This document shows positions 1 to 11,800 of a DNA stretch of 64,000 bases, piece after piece (the first letter of the stretch is position 1; every line of letters begins with the position of its first letter). This stretch comes from Symbiodinium natans (Eukaryota > Sar > Dinophyceae > Suessiales > Symbiodiniaceae): NCBI GenBank assembly GCA_905221605.1, contig CAJNDS010001680.1, positions 490,001 through 554,000 on the forward strand, in the 5' to 3' direction. The notes under the pieces are model-generated. The model did no database searches, was not told where the DNA came from, and was given only the letters and a program-made list of their open reading frames with translations. Made by a program: the position numbers and the translations under genes.

Positions 1-162
1 GGCCTTAAAGCACTTGCTATTTGGGGAAGTTGGGGTCCAAGTATATAATCATAAGGTACATGGACCCTCAGGGTAAGGCCTAAGCTCTACACTCAGAGTC
101 GACAAAAGAGCAACCTAGATCATCGAACAGGTATACATACACCTCTTTAATCCTTTGCTTTG

Positions 163-272
163 TCATAGTTGGTTACCCTTTTACACATTTAAGGGTACTT
201 AAACCCTAAAAGGAATATAAAAAAACACACACACACACAAATCTTTAATTTTTATCCCAACCATGAACTAGT
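163..272. repeat. family F repeat
   Basis: GTCATAGTTGGTTACC ... TTTAAGGGTACTTAAACCC ... TCCCAACCATGAACTAG, shared with 48861-48962. Confidence 0.6.
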
Positions 273-530
273 CGAACCTAGCCGTATGAACCGCCCATGG
301 CACGAAGGCTAGATGCATCTTGCTGGTTTTCATGGTTTAGAGTTGTTGTGGATTGTTCAGTTCGGGAATTTTTCTGGGGTTCCTTGGTATTTATAGGGTT
401 TAGCCGGGTTTATATGGGATGTTTTTTCGGGTCTAGGTTTGCAGGGCTTATAGGGTGTTGGACTGAGGGCTTACTTAGGTGTGTATTGTTTACAGGGTTC
501 AGGCTTGGGGGCCAATCAGGGTTTACGGTT

Positions 531-764
531 CGCTTTAACGCCCCATTGACACCCCCCGACAAAAGAGTGGGCCAGGGCACTCTTCCCCAAATCCTGCTGC
601 ACCCGCAACCCAGAACCCCCCCCCCCCCCCCCCCCCCCAAAAAAAAGCTTTAACGCCCCATTGACACCCCCCGACAAAAGAGTGGGCCAGGGCACTCTTC
701 CCCAAATCCTGCTGCACCCGCAACCCAGAACCCCCCCCCCCCCCCCCCCCCCCACACCCAAAAA
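531..764. repeat. tandem duplication with poly-C runs
   Basis: A unit of about 117 bp starting GCTTTAACGCCCCATTGACACC occurs twice (531 and 648), each ending in a C run of over 20 bases. The ORFs across it are repeat artefacts. Confidence 0.85.
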
Positions 765-927
765 AAACCGCCCCCAAAATGCTCGAGGTTGGGCAACGGT
801 TTTGGTGGGGCCTCTTTTTGGGGGTTTAGGGTTTGGGGTTTAGGGTTTAGGGTTCAGGGTTCAGGGTTCAGGGTTTCGGGTTTAGGGTTGAGGGGAAGTC
901 CTTACCATACTCCCGCGAGGCGTGCAG

Positions 928-980
928 GGCGAGCTGCTGGAAGCTTGGGTTCGGACCGGAGGCGGGGCGTTGGGCGCGAA
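928..980 (+). CDS. putative exon, 17 codons (RAAGSLGSD...)
   Basis: AG acceptor at 926-927 and a GC donor at 981. It enters at phase 1 and leaves at phase 0, which fits the next island at 1654. The upstream flank is G-rich, so the usual CCCTAAA block is missing here. A TIR element starts 6 bp downstream. Another frame (GELLEAWV...) is also open. Confidence 0.35.
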
Positions 981-985
981 GCATG

Positions 986-1194
986 ACTTGGAGGTTCAGG
1001 GCACTAAGTAACCCAAGGGTTTAGGGTGTTAAGGGTTAGGGGTTTGGGGTTTAGGGTTTAGGGTTGAGGGTTTAGGGTAACCCAGTAAACGTGTGGTTGT
1101 AACCCACATAGAAGCTCCTTAAGTACCCTTAGGGTTCTACTTGGGTTAAAAGTACAGTTGTAATTGGGTTGCTAAGTACCCTGAACCGCCAAGT
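986..1194. mobile_element. family A TIR element
   Basis: ACTTGGAGGTTCAGGG at the left and the inverted CCCTGAACCGCCAAGT at the right, with inner AGTAACCC/GGGTT complements. Non-coding, MITE-like. Confidence 0.6.
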
Positions 1195-1204
1195 AACTTC
1201 GTAG

Positions 1205-1288
1205 CCCAGTGGCACCCTTTTTCCCTTAGACAGTAACCGAAAGAAAACGGTGTCCTGATTCTAACATGGTTACTGGGCTAACAAGATC
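1205..1288. mobile_element. family E hairpin element
   Basis: GTAGCCCAGTGGCACCC left and GGTTACTGGGCTA right; a second copy lies at 15525-15640. Confidence 0.55.
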
Positions 1289-1653
1289 AAGGGTTTGGGG
1301 TGTAGGCTTTTGGGAGTTTAGGTTTGGGGTTTGGGGGTTTGGGGTTTCACGGTTTCGGGTTTGTGGCGGTTGTGTTTTTGGGCTTCAGTTGAGAGATTTT
1401 GGGGGCTGAGGTCCCTTGAGTCTTTCTTGACCATGCACCCTAAAGTAAAAACCGCAACTTTTCAATCTCAGCCCTGAACCCCCTAGACCCCCGCCCGCCC
1501 TTTCCCGGGCCTTTTCTGCTGAGTACCCTGGTTAAAAGGCCTAAGTATGGGCAGACTCAGAAAGGGATCCTAAGTTAGGAAACCCCCTATTCCCTAGACC
1601 CTAGACCCTAAACCCTAAAACCCTAAACCCTAAACCCTTACTTAACCTACCAG

Positions 1654-1696
1654 GAGATCACCGACATGAAGCTCCCGGATGAGTCGCGCCTGGCAG
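1654..1696 (+). CDS. putative exon (EITDMKLPDESRLA)
   Basis: CCCTAAA repeats end just upstream, followed by a CTACCAG acceptor. The donor is CAG|GTGCGCG, and TTTAGGG repeats begin 23 bp further on. Enters at phase 0 and leaves at phase 1. Confidence 0.5.
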
Positions 1697-2592
1697 GTGC
1701 GCGAGGGGGAGGAGGGAGTTTCGGGTTTAGGGTTTAGGGTTTAGGGTTTAGAGTTTGGGGTTTGGGGCTTGGGGTTTGGGTTTCAGGGTTCAGGGTTTAC
1801 GGTTTCGGGCCGGGGGGAGGGTGTGTAGGGGCGGGGTAGGGCTTGCAGGGTTGATCCAACACAGAAGTACTTACTCTTCAAAAGTTATCCTCTTCAGACT
1901 CCAGCAATGCACTATGACCCCCCAAATAAGGCCTTCCAATTTCATAGGCCCCTATGCGAGGGGTTAATTTAGGGTTTAGCGATTGGGGTTGGGGGATCTC
2001 AGGGCTTATACAGCCCAAAAGCATGTCTCCCGAAAGGGTTGAGGGACTTCTTGGCGTTGTTTCTCTTCTGGGTTTAGGGTTTCGGGGTTAGGGTTTAGGG
2101 TTTATGGTGTAGGGTTTAGCGTTTAGGGTTTATGGTGTAGGGTTTAGGGTTTAGGGTTAAGGCCGAAAACTTAGATCAGCTCAAGGTCAGCTGGAAACTC
2201 AGAGTTGGAGCCTTCTGATTCACCCAAGTATGCTTCCAGCCAGGGCTGCGGGTTAGGGTGCAGGGTTGAGGATCTAGGAGGGTTTAGGATCTAGGAGGGT
2301 TTAGGATCTAGGGTTTAGGGTTGAGGGTTTAGTGTTTAGGGTTTAGGGGCTGCTGGCTCGGGTTCCTGTCGTATCGGAAGGTAGGGAACCCACGAGAGCC
2401 CTAACCCCCCCAAACCCGAATCCCTCCGTCCCAGATAAACCTAAACCCCCCCAAAACGCTCCGGGGTTTAGGGTTTAGGGTGTAATTTTAGGGTTTAGGG
2501 TTTACGGTTTGGGGTTTAGGGTTTGGGGTTTGGGGTTTAGGGTGGAGGATTCAGGGTTTAGGGTTACGGTTTAGGGCTTAGTATTGTGCCAG

Positions 2593-2667
2593 GGCTGAAG
2601 ATGTCTGACGACCTCGCCTCGCTGTTCTCCGGCGATACTCTTGCTTTCGTAAAGGCAGCGTGGCAGG
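2593..2667 (+). CDS. putative exon (MSDDLASLFSGDTLAF...)
   Basis: The acceptor TGTGCCAG precedes 24 full codons. The donor is the first GT of a TTTAGGG array (CAGG|GTTTAGG). Phase 1 in joins the 1696 exon with a Gly codon; phase 1 out. Codon usage is GC-rich at third positions, unlike the surrounding repeats. Confidence 0.55.
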
Positions 2668-3323
2668 GTTTAGGGTTTAGGGTTTAGGGTTTAGGGTTTA
2701 GGGTTTAGGGTTTGGGGTTTAGGGTTTAGGGTTTAGGGTGTCTATATGAGCAGTCCTTTGAATTCTGGCTTACATGGAGGTACTGAACCTCTACGCCCAT
2801 AAGCCCCATAAGCCCAATGGGCCCTATAAAGCTACACGCCCTGCAGCCCCCCGAACCCCCAAATGAGGCCAAGCGCTGAAAACCCCAAACCCTAAGGCCC
2901 TAAGACTATTCCTAAACCCTAAACCCTAAACCAAATTCCTTTAACCCCAAATCCTAAACCTAAACCCTAAATCTTAAATTCCCGAAACCCTAAACCGTAA
3001 CCCTAAATTCCCACCCGGCCTGTTTTGTCCGTACCCACACTTTTCTAGCACACCCTGAATGTGCCGGGGCTCCACTTCCACGTGGTATTTACGGCCGCTG
3101 CACGGCGAGACGCCCTAAGCCCTAAACCAAACCCGAAACCCCAAACCCCAAACCCTAAACCAAACAAATCCTAAACCCCAAACCCCAAGCCCCAAGCCCT
3201 AAACCCAAAAAATCCTAAACCCTAAACCCTAAACCCCAAACCCCAAACCCTAAACCCTAAACCCTGAACCTGCGCAGGAGCCCGTGCCCTGGGCCTCCCA
3301 GCCTCTGGCCGGCGAGTCCTTAG

Positions 3324-3363
3324 AAGCCCGCGCGCTCTCGGCCGCACTTCGGGAGCTTCAGGG
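3324..3363 (+). CDS. putative exon (ARALSAALRELQ)
   Basis: CCCTAAA-type repeats run to 3267. The acceptor GTCCTTAG gives phase 1 entry, continuing the 2667 exon as ...AAWQ-E-ARAL. The donor lies in GGGGTTTTAGG, phase 2. An earlier acceptor at 3275 (GCGCAG) would extend the exon upstream, but the better frame there (EPVPWASQ...) needs phase 0. Confidence 0.5.
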
Positions 3364-3978
3364 GTTTTAGGGGTTGGGGATTTAGGGTTTGGGGTTTAGG
3401 GTTTGGGGTTTAGGGTTTGGGGTTTAGGGCCTTATTTTAGGCTTTAGGGGGTTTAGGGTTTAAGGTTTGGGGGTTTAGGGGATTGGGGGTTTAGGGGTTT
3501 AGTGGTTTAGGGGATTGGGGGTTTAGGGGTTGGGGGTTTAGGGTTCAGGGTTTGTGGCCGCACTTCGAGAGCTTCAGGGCTTCAGGGTTCTGGGGGTTTG
3601 GGGTTTAGGGTTTTTGGGGTTTGGGTTTGGGGTTTAGGGTTTGGGGTTTAGGGTTTGGGGGTTTGGGGTTTAGGGTTTTAGGGTTTTAGGGTTTAGGGAT
3701 TTGGGGTTGGAGTTTTGGGGTTTGGGGTTCTGGGGTTTGGGGTTGGGGTTCAGGGTTCAGGGTTCAGGGTTCAGGGTTCAGGGTTCAGGGTTCAGGGTTC
3801 AGGGTTTAGGGTTTAGGGTTTAGGGTTATGTCTTTAGAGTTTAGTATTTAGGGTTTGGGGTGGGGTCCTGGGGTTTAAGGGAAGCCCGATTTGGGTGCGC
3901 AGGTTGGGGTTGGATATACTTTCGTGCATGTTTGGGGGCTGCATGGGGGTTAATGGGTGCAGTTGAGGTCCCCACAAC

Positions 3979-4048
3979 AAACCCTAAACCCTAAACCCTA
4001 AACCCTAAACCCTAAACCCTAAACCCTAAACCCTAAACCCTAAACCCT
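3979..4048 (-). repeat. CCCTAAA telomere-like array
   Basis: About 10 perfect units on +, opposite in orientation to the array about 110 bp downstream. Confidence 0.95.
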
Positions 4049-4154
4049 GACAGGGACCCTTAAACGCATACTAAGCCAAATGAGCCCCAGGCCTCACAAG
4101 CCCTAAGCCCCAAACTTAAACAAAGCCCCAACAAGGCGTAAAAAAACGACGAGC

Positions 4155-4245
4155 CTAGGGTTTAGGGTTTAGGGTTTAGGGTTTAGGGTTTAGGGTTTAG
4201 GGTTTAGGGTTTAGGGTTTAGGGTTTAGGGTTTAGGGTTTAGGGT
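4155..4245 (+). repeat. TTTAGGG telomere-like array
   Basis: About 13 perfect units, intron 5'-side orientation. Confidence 0.95.
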
Positions 4246-4341
4246 ACAGTTTATATATTGCTTTCGGGTGTATAGGGTGTTAATTGGGTGTTACTTCACC
4301 CGCGCCCCTGTCGAGAACCTTTAGATTCACGCCCAGGTGAG

Positions 4342-4405
4342 GCGGTGTGCGCCGACCGCCGCACCTCTTTCGGAAGGGGCATGGAGGCAGTCCGGATGCG
4401 GTCAA
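4342..4405 (+). CDS. putative exon, frame uncertain
   Basis: GC-rich island between a TTTAGGG array (4155-4245) and CCCTAAA repeats (from about 4419). Two frames are open: one starting G|CGG, which fits phase 2 entry and phase 0 exit at CAA|GTCTG, and one reading EAVCADRRTSFGRG. The island is coding-like; the boundaries are weak. Confidence 0.35.
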
Positions 4406-5198
4406 GTCTGAGGGGTCTTAAACCCTAAACCCTCAACCCTGAACCCTGAACCCTAAACCGTAAACCCTTAGGGTTTTAGGGTTTAGGGTTTAGGGTTTAG
4501 GGTTTGGGGTTTAGGGCTCCACAAAAAAAGTGGTTTTGGGGGTTCTGAAGGAAGGGTTTAGTTTACAGGGGTTGGTGGTCTCTTTAAGTAGGGCTTCTGT
4601 CTCCTAGGGGCGCATACTCGGGGTTCTTGTTAGGGTATCTTGGGGCCGAAGTCAGGGCAATCAGACAGCATGATACCGCTTTTTGTCTGGGGTGCGAAGG
4701 GGAGTCCTGGTGGAGGTGTATGCTGTTCGCTCACATATTGATGGGCTCATCACGCCCTTCGAAGCAGAAGGTGCTTCTGCGAGGGTTGTTCAGGTTGAGG
4801 GTTGAGGGTTGAGGGTTGAGGGTTTAGGGTTTAGGGTTTAGGGTTCAGGGTTTAGGGTTTCTTTTTTCAGGATTGCGAATTATGGCATGGAGGGGGCTCG
4901 TGAGTTGTGTCTTTTTGCCGGGTTAGCTTGCCTGTTAGATGTGCTTTTGCTTGTAACTGTGTATGTGGTTTGTCCCTAAACCATAGGCCCGAAACCCCAC
5001 ACCCCCGAATGCCAGGAAGCGTAAATCCTAAACTTCAGGCCACAAACCCGCCAAACCCTCCTCACCCTAAACCCTTACCCTGAACCCTCGACCCGAAAAA
5101 GTTAAACCCTGAACCCTAAACCCGACTTCAGCGTTCAAGCTTGTGGTGGCTTTGGGTGTCGGGTTGCGGGGCCAACATGAGCGTGGCATCCGGCCCAG

Positions 5199-5242
5199 GC
5201 AGAGCCCGTGTCCAAAGCAGATGGAAAGGCCTGCAGAGTCGG
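5199..5242 (+). CDS. putative exon (AEPVSKADGKACRV)
   Basis: The acceptor CGGCCCAG and donor CGG|GTTTGGTGG enclose 14 codons. Phase 0 in agrees with the 4405 exit; phase 2 out agrees with the island at 15888. The intron that follows is the one invaded by the copia element. Confidence 0.45.
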
Positions 5243-5416
5243 GTTTGGTGGTTCACCCTAAACCCTGAACCCTAAACCCTAAACCCCAAACCCCAAACCC
5301 CAAACCCCTAGAGGGTTGATAGAACCTGAGCATGCTTGGTGCTGTTTATCCATTTCTTTCAGAACCATGTACCTGTGTAGTATACACATGGCCCCTAAAA
5401 GCTACTATATAGGAAC

Positions 5417-5477
5417 CCCTAAACCCTAAACCCTAAACCCTAAACCCTAAACCCTAAACCCTAAACCCTAAACCCTA
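5417..5477 (-). repeat. CCCTAAA array, copia target
   Basis: Perfect units interrupted by the copia insertion; continues at 15405 in phase. Confidence 0.95.
5473..5477. repeat. target-site duplication CCCTA, left
   Basis: CCCTA abuts the left LTR and recurs at 15405-15409. The 5-bp size suits Ty1/copia, but the repetitive CCCTAAA target makes the match partly automatic. Confidence 0.7.
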
Positions 5478-5706
5478 TACGGGGGGCAACCGAAGGAGGA
5501 CAGGGAACAAGACAGTCAACCCCAGCAGAAGCCCTTATTACCCCTGGAACAACCAACAACCGAACAGCAAGACCCCAAACCAAGGGTACACTTTTTACGA
5601 AACCTTCGACCGCTTTGGTCATGGCTTGAGCCAAAGATTACCGGGTTCATTGACCCTTCAACCTCCAATACCAACTCCTTTCTACAATACCAATTGCAGC
5701 TCCGCA
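5478..5706 (-). repeat. 3' LTR of copia element
   Basis: 229-bp partner of the LTR at 15176-15404, starting TGCGGAG and ending CCCCGTA on the minus strand. It contains TTTGGCTCAAG (5625-5635), matching the 3' end of the dinoflagellate spliced leader. Confidence 0.95.
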
Positions 5707-5716
5707 CTCCCCCTGT
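5707..5716 (-). promoter_or_regulatory. polypurine tract
   Basis: On the minus strand ACAGGGGGAG sits immediately upstream of the 3' LTR start TGCGGAG, the expected position of the plus-strand primer. Confidence 0.75.
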
Positions 5717-5891
5717 CCTAGGGTTTCCTAGGACACATTGGAGGTGCAGATCTTTGGCCAAAAACCGCCATTTAGGCAGCAGCCAGCTGCTTGAAATGCA
5801 CATTGTGGTTTAACGTCTTCCAGGACGAACCTTCAGCTCATTGGCTGAATCCTTTACCATTGAGGATTTCTTCACCTCGCACTTGGAAAAT
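5717..5891 (-). other. 3' untranslated region of copia element
   Basis: 175 bp between the TGA stop (5892-5894) and the polypurine tract. No further coding sequence recognised. Confidence 0.6.
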
Positions 5892-8800
5892 TCACGTTCC
5901 AGCGGCTCGTTCCTCACCAAGGAACTCAGCATTCACCACCCAGCCATCCTTGAGGCAATGCTTACAAAGCGTCTTAGCTCTGAGCTGTGAATATCGCAGA
6001 ACATCACAATCACTGCTTGCGTGCATACAGTTCCCACCCACTGTTGTATACAAAGTGGCACTCGCAGGAATAACCACCGCTTTCTTTATCCACAGCCATT
6101 TATACAGCCGTCGAAAGAGGCACCATGCCAGTTCCCAGAGTATAATTGCTGCCACCAAATACGCAACAAGGTCTGAATTGTTGACAACCATTTCAATACC
6201 TTGAGCCAGAACCATCACCGTAGACGTGTTGGCGACCTTGCACACCCCTTCTTCTGAGCAAAAGAATCCAGCCGTGGACACTTCTTCGCCACCAGTTGCC
6301 ATCCCTTGCAGAGATGCAGCCACCATCATGACCGCCATTGCAAGCGAGGCTTTTTTCAAGTCAGTCCCTTGTACCAACAGTCGGAGACCCCAAAGTGCCT
6401 TTTGCTTTGCGTACACCTGTCCACTCATCAACTTAGTCAACAGGTCAGCGATCATATACTCACCGCGAAGATGCGCTATCACCATATAACCACGGTCCAC
6501 CAGAGACCTGACACCGGCTGCTCGAATTCTCAGGTGTCTTGTCCTCCAGCTTCCAGCAGGATATTGAATGATCGAGCACGTTGAAACCGAATCTGTATAC
6601 AGCACTTTTTGCAGCGATTCTTCACCTGTTCCAACCAAAGCAGCAATTATAGGGGTGCACGACTGAATCATCGTTGCTCCCTCTATGGACGCATGTAATT
6701 CAGCTTCAGCTGTACTTAAAGCCACCGTTGATTGTCTCTGTGTTGCCCACATCACTGGACAGTCACCCCACACCACTACCGCTCCTGAGTGGCTCTTTTC
6801 ATTTTCACCTGCTGCAAAGCTGGCATCCGCGTAGGACTCCACCACCTTAACACCTCGTCCATAACGCAACACCTCATTCCTTTCTTTTTCGCATGTTGCG
6901 ATTGCTCCGAACGTCAAGCCTAACGTTGGAGTTGCAGCAAGGTATCGGAAAACCTCCTCAGCCTTTTTAACCACAAATCGCGGCCTTCGGGATGTCCACA
7001 AAGACAACTGACTCGTGCAGAACGCCAAATCAGGTCGAGTTTTGATTGCCACCCAGAGGAACTCCCCTACGGCACCTTGTGCCGCTCGCAAGGAAGGAAT
7101 ATCCACCTCCTCTTCTTCACCTGGAGTTTCTTTCACCATTGGCAGGTTACTTCCTTTTCCAGTTTCATCGATCTGATACCCTCGTCGGTTCAGCAAATCT
7201 CTCACAAAGTCCTCCTGGTTGAGAAAGAAGCTGCCATTTCGATACCAGATTTGGACACCTAAAAACTTCAGGAATCCATCACCGCAGCCTGGACCACAGA
7301 ACTCGGGTTCAGAAGTTTTCCACTCCTTCCTAATCTGTTCCAAGGCCTCCCGGAGCACTGTCATAGTCCCAGCCATCAAAAAATCATCCACGTAAAGACC
7401 CATTGTCCCTACCAACTTGCTTGCACCTTCCGGCTTTTCTTGTGCCATAATAAGGAACAGACTTGGGTCTGCATTGGACCTCTGAAAGCTCATTGCTTGT
7501 CCATCCTTTGACACCCAAGACATACCTTGAAGACGTTGGTCTCGCCACTCCACCCATGCTGCAGGACTTTCGGCCAAACCGTACAAGGCCTTCCTCACAA
7601 TCCACCGCTCCTCTTTTGTGCAAAGACCCAATTTCACCGCCGCCCTTGGGGGCTGCACCACCACCAAACGCCCTTCTCTTTGCGCCCTATTCATCGGCGC
7701 CGTCAGAAAAGCTTTGGAAATGTCTAAGCCAGCGATGATCCACACCATATATGCTGCGTGCCTCACTTGACACCTGAATGTAGTTGAATCTAAACCTGGA
7801 GCGTACAGCGAGTGACGACTGAGTGACCTCGGCCCTTCATATTCTGTAGCTGCCGTTGACGAAATGAAGTTTCCACATGCACAGATACGGGCACGTCGCC
7901 TCCCTGTCCCTTGCTTCCGGGTAAACACCACCAGACTGGGAACGTACTCAATCACCGGTGCATTAGGCTCTTCCGCCAATTTGTCCAGCTTTTCTTGAGT
8001 TGTTGGTTCTACCACCTCCAACTCTTTCACCAAAGACGTCACCTCGTCCGACAATGATTCCCTCCACTTTTCCAGCTCTTGCATGGCTTCCTGTGTAGGG
8101 ATTGTTTTTGTTTGCAGAAACTCAACCTCCTCTGCTGCCTCAAGCGCAGTATTTTCTTGTACCATTTGCTGAACTTGAGCTGCTTTGACCAAAAACTTCG
8201 ATAGCTGTTCCTCAGCCCTTTTTGCTTTAACCAGCCATTCTCTAGTCTCTGATCCTTTTTCTTCACTCGACTCATTGGCCGATCCATGGAACTCGTCCAA
8301 GATGCAACATTCCTGTTCAGCAATTAGGCGTCGAATACTCAAATGCTCCTCCAGAGCCCATTGATGCGCTTCGAACACAGCGTAGTCGACTTCCTCTGCA
8401 AGGTCGTCCAGCGAGGTCTCTTTCAACGTCATTTTTAACCACTTCCTTTTTTCACCTTCTTCAGCCTGTGGTTCCGGAAGAGGAAACTTGCATTGGAGAA
8501 GATAGCACCTATCCTTGTAGCTCAAACGCTCCATAAAAACAGGTGTGTACCCTGTCAAGGATACCCTGTTTCCTTTCCAAGGCATAGGGCCATGCAGCTT
8601 TCTCGGAAAGAACGACATGAAGTTCCAGTGGATATCCACCAATTTTCCAGGTAGGACTTTCTTCCCATAAGATTGCTCCACTACTTCAGCTCCTTCCTCT
8701 AAAACCTTTTCATCCTCAGCCCACAGCTGACCATCTTTATAGTCACCAAAGCCACACACATAATTGCAGCAATGTTTTTCATTGTGACTATCCCTATGCA

Positions 8801-11800
8801 ATGACACCGGAGCATTGCACGAGATTTGAAGAGCAGAAAATTTGGCTTCAGGATTGTGGTGCCTCACGAATGATGCCAAATAACGACATAGCCATGGTCT
8901 TCGATGGGTCTCTTTTGTGATACCACACACTCCGCCATGAGTATAGTGGCCCAACACCAGAGCTCGCGTACTTGTACACCAATTGTTGATACCACCTCTT
9001 CGATTCACCCTCTTTGGGTATACAATCCCTTCCAAAAGCTCCTCACAGTCCACGTAATCATACATAGACCTTTCATACATTGACTTGGCTTTTTGCTCTT
9101 CTTTTTCCAACTGTGTTCCATCTTCAGCAGTCCCACTTTTGCAGACCAAATAAGCATTTTCATGAGGAGAACAGCAAGTCGGCCAATACTCATCACCAGG
9201 AACATTGTCCTCGACATCTGCATTTTCTTCCAGCTCCCCCAGACCCTGCGTGTCATCCTCGAAAATTTCCAAGGGCGGACTCTCCCCCCGCTTGCGAAGC
9301 AAGCGCAAGGAGCCCACATGACCACGCAGTGAAGAGGCCGGGCTTTTTTCATTTAACCGATGACGAACTGGAGGATCGCGAGGCGGAGGTAAAGGAGGAC
9401 CTTCTTCATCAGCGAACCGAAGCGCCGGTTTTTTCCCCTTGAGACGATGCTCTGGAGGAGAAGGCTCCTGTTCTTCTACCACCCCTTCCAGCTCCAATTC
9501 AGGCGGTTCCTTGATATTGGAAAAAATCGTAGTGCAGGGAAATAACACCAGTTCATCCGGATCTTTTGCAGTCCCTTGAGCTTCCACCCAATAACCACCA
9601 GGTAGGTCATCGCATGGACCCAAAAGAAGTGCAGGCTGCGTACGATCGACCCATTGCCGACCTTTCTTTGTTCCATCCGGACCCAGCAACTCCCACGGAC
9701 GACGTTTGACTTGAATCTGAGCACCAAAGGGAAGCAATGTTTTAGGATTCAACCCCAACTCCCTTTCAGCTTTCTGCCACCGTAACATTGACCAATGGCG
9801 AGCAGCCAGTGCCCAGTACGCCGGCCCGAGTCGCGCCTCCTTTAAGAGCGACCTGACACCACGTTTGAATAAACCCACACATGCTTCAGCGCGCCCATTT
9901 GTTTGCGGGACTCCAGGATCACCAGTGGTCCTATATATCAGACGAGTTTCACAAAAGGACCGGAAGCGTGCATTGACAAACTCCCCCGCTCGATCTGAGT
10001 GGATTCTCAACACTGGATACCCATGTCTCTGCAAGCGCACCATCATCCTTTGAACTGCCGACAAAACAGTTGTTTGCTGTTTGTCCACAATCGGCTCCAC
10101 CATAACGAAGTTGATCATACACACAGGTTGGGTCAAGTGGTCCTTCAGTTCGCTCCAGGATTTTTCAGAAGCTTGGATTTTCAACACCTCTGCCTCCAGA
10201 ACTGGCGCAGGTTCCACCGGCGCAGAGTCTTCCTCCTCGAAGTTAGCGACTGCATCGCCTAACCATTCTCCGACACCAGCACCTTCATCTGCCACCTGAT
10301 CTTCCACCTCATCCGCATCTTCCTCCTTTTCTGGAGGGCGACCCACATTGGGATCCAACATTGGAAATTGATACACACCAATAACAGCGTGTCGTGGCTT
10401 CTGCTGGTGAGCATCCTTTGAACACTTGTATGGACCCGCTAAGTCCAATGATAAAGTGTAAGCATCCCCATGCTTTCGCCTCAAATGGCGACGCTCTTTT
10501 CCAGCAGCAGACACACAGATTTGACAATCACGTCTGAAGGGAATATGCCCCCTTAGGCAATGGTCACGGAAAGCTCGCTCCTCGGTCGTCAACCTCCGTA
10601 ACGTCCCTTCTCGTTCTTCTTTTTTTAACACCGTAGCTTCCCGTTCAGCATCGCTCTCATGCAACCATTGTGCCAACCTGTGACGTATTCTTTTGACCAA
10701 TCCAAACGCCCATCGCGCCCATATAGAGGACTGTCCAATACGCTCTTCCAGGGTAGAAGCGAATGTTGCTGACCACGGAACAACCACGCGAACCTGTTCC
10801 AACGATTCCCATAGTTCCATATGAGACACCAGGAAAGTCGTAGGTTTCACCAGAGCATGTCCCAACGCTCCTTGATCAAAGTGTGCAGCGTACATTCCAT
10901 AACGCTCACAAAAGCTTTTCACCTCTGGCCAACTCCAGAAGGTAGGACTTGAGAGCCCTTCCTGAGAACCATCCACCAGATCCTCAGCACTCAAGACCGT
11001 TTTGCCGTTCTGAGAGAAATCTTTCCCTATGAGTTCAGGGTCCCCAGGGCTTTCCATGCCAAAAAAGACAGAACTCCCATTGATGACTTCAGCAGTTCCA
11101 CACCTTGAATGCACTGCCACGTCATATAGGAAAAGCATCTTCAGAAGTAAAACACCATCCTTTTGAGCTAATTCTTGATGTGGCCAAGGAAGACTTTTTA
11201 ACCCCAACCGTTCAGGCCCACAGCGTCGGCGTAATACAGGTGGACCACCGTCTTCACCTCTCAACCTTGACACTGTCCTGCATGGAGGTCCTCCCACCAC
11301 AGCAACCACCTTTCCTTCAGCCGCCAGATGCAGAAGATACTTCCAGACGCTCGAATTATGTAGGTCACCACCTTTTGTCAAATCCAGCTCCAGTACCTCC
11401 ACATCCCGACTGGGAAAATGCCATTTTTGTTTTCCTGCAAATAGGTGTACCACCACCCTTTTTGCTCGTGCCAGCCGTCTCCTTTTATGACGGTTGAAAG
11501 GCAACGCCGCAATATCTCCACGTGGCAACAGCTCCATCAGCATATTTTCTGGTATATCCCCATAATACCACCGAAGAAATCGCCAGCATGCCTGGACGAA
11601 CTCCTCCTCATTCGCTGACGCTGTCCGCGCTGCGCTTTGCAACGACGTTTTTACAGCCACCTCGTTGTCCGTATTCGGACACCCTTGAACCATACGTGCC
11701 ACCTTCAAAGCTTGCTTTGGTGAGCACCAATCCATTTCATCAATGATCTGAAGCGCCACCTCCTTTTCCAAACAAGGGCACCCATTCAGATCACGAACGC

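Noticed and set aside
516..777. Gly-rich minus-strand ORFs
   Set aside because: Products of poly-C runs in a tandem duplication.
2667..3363. GG-AG introns (donor GGTTTAGGG)
   Set aside because: Several joins first seemed to need a GG donor, but alternative acceptors restored phase with ordinary GT or GC donors.
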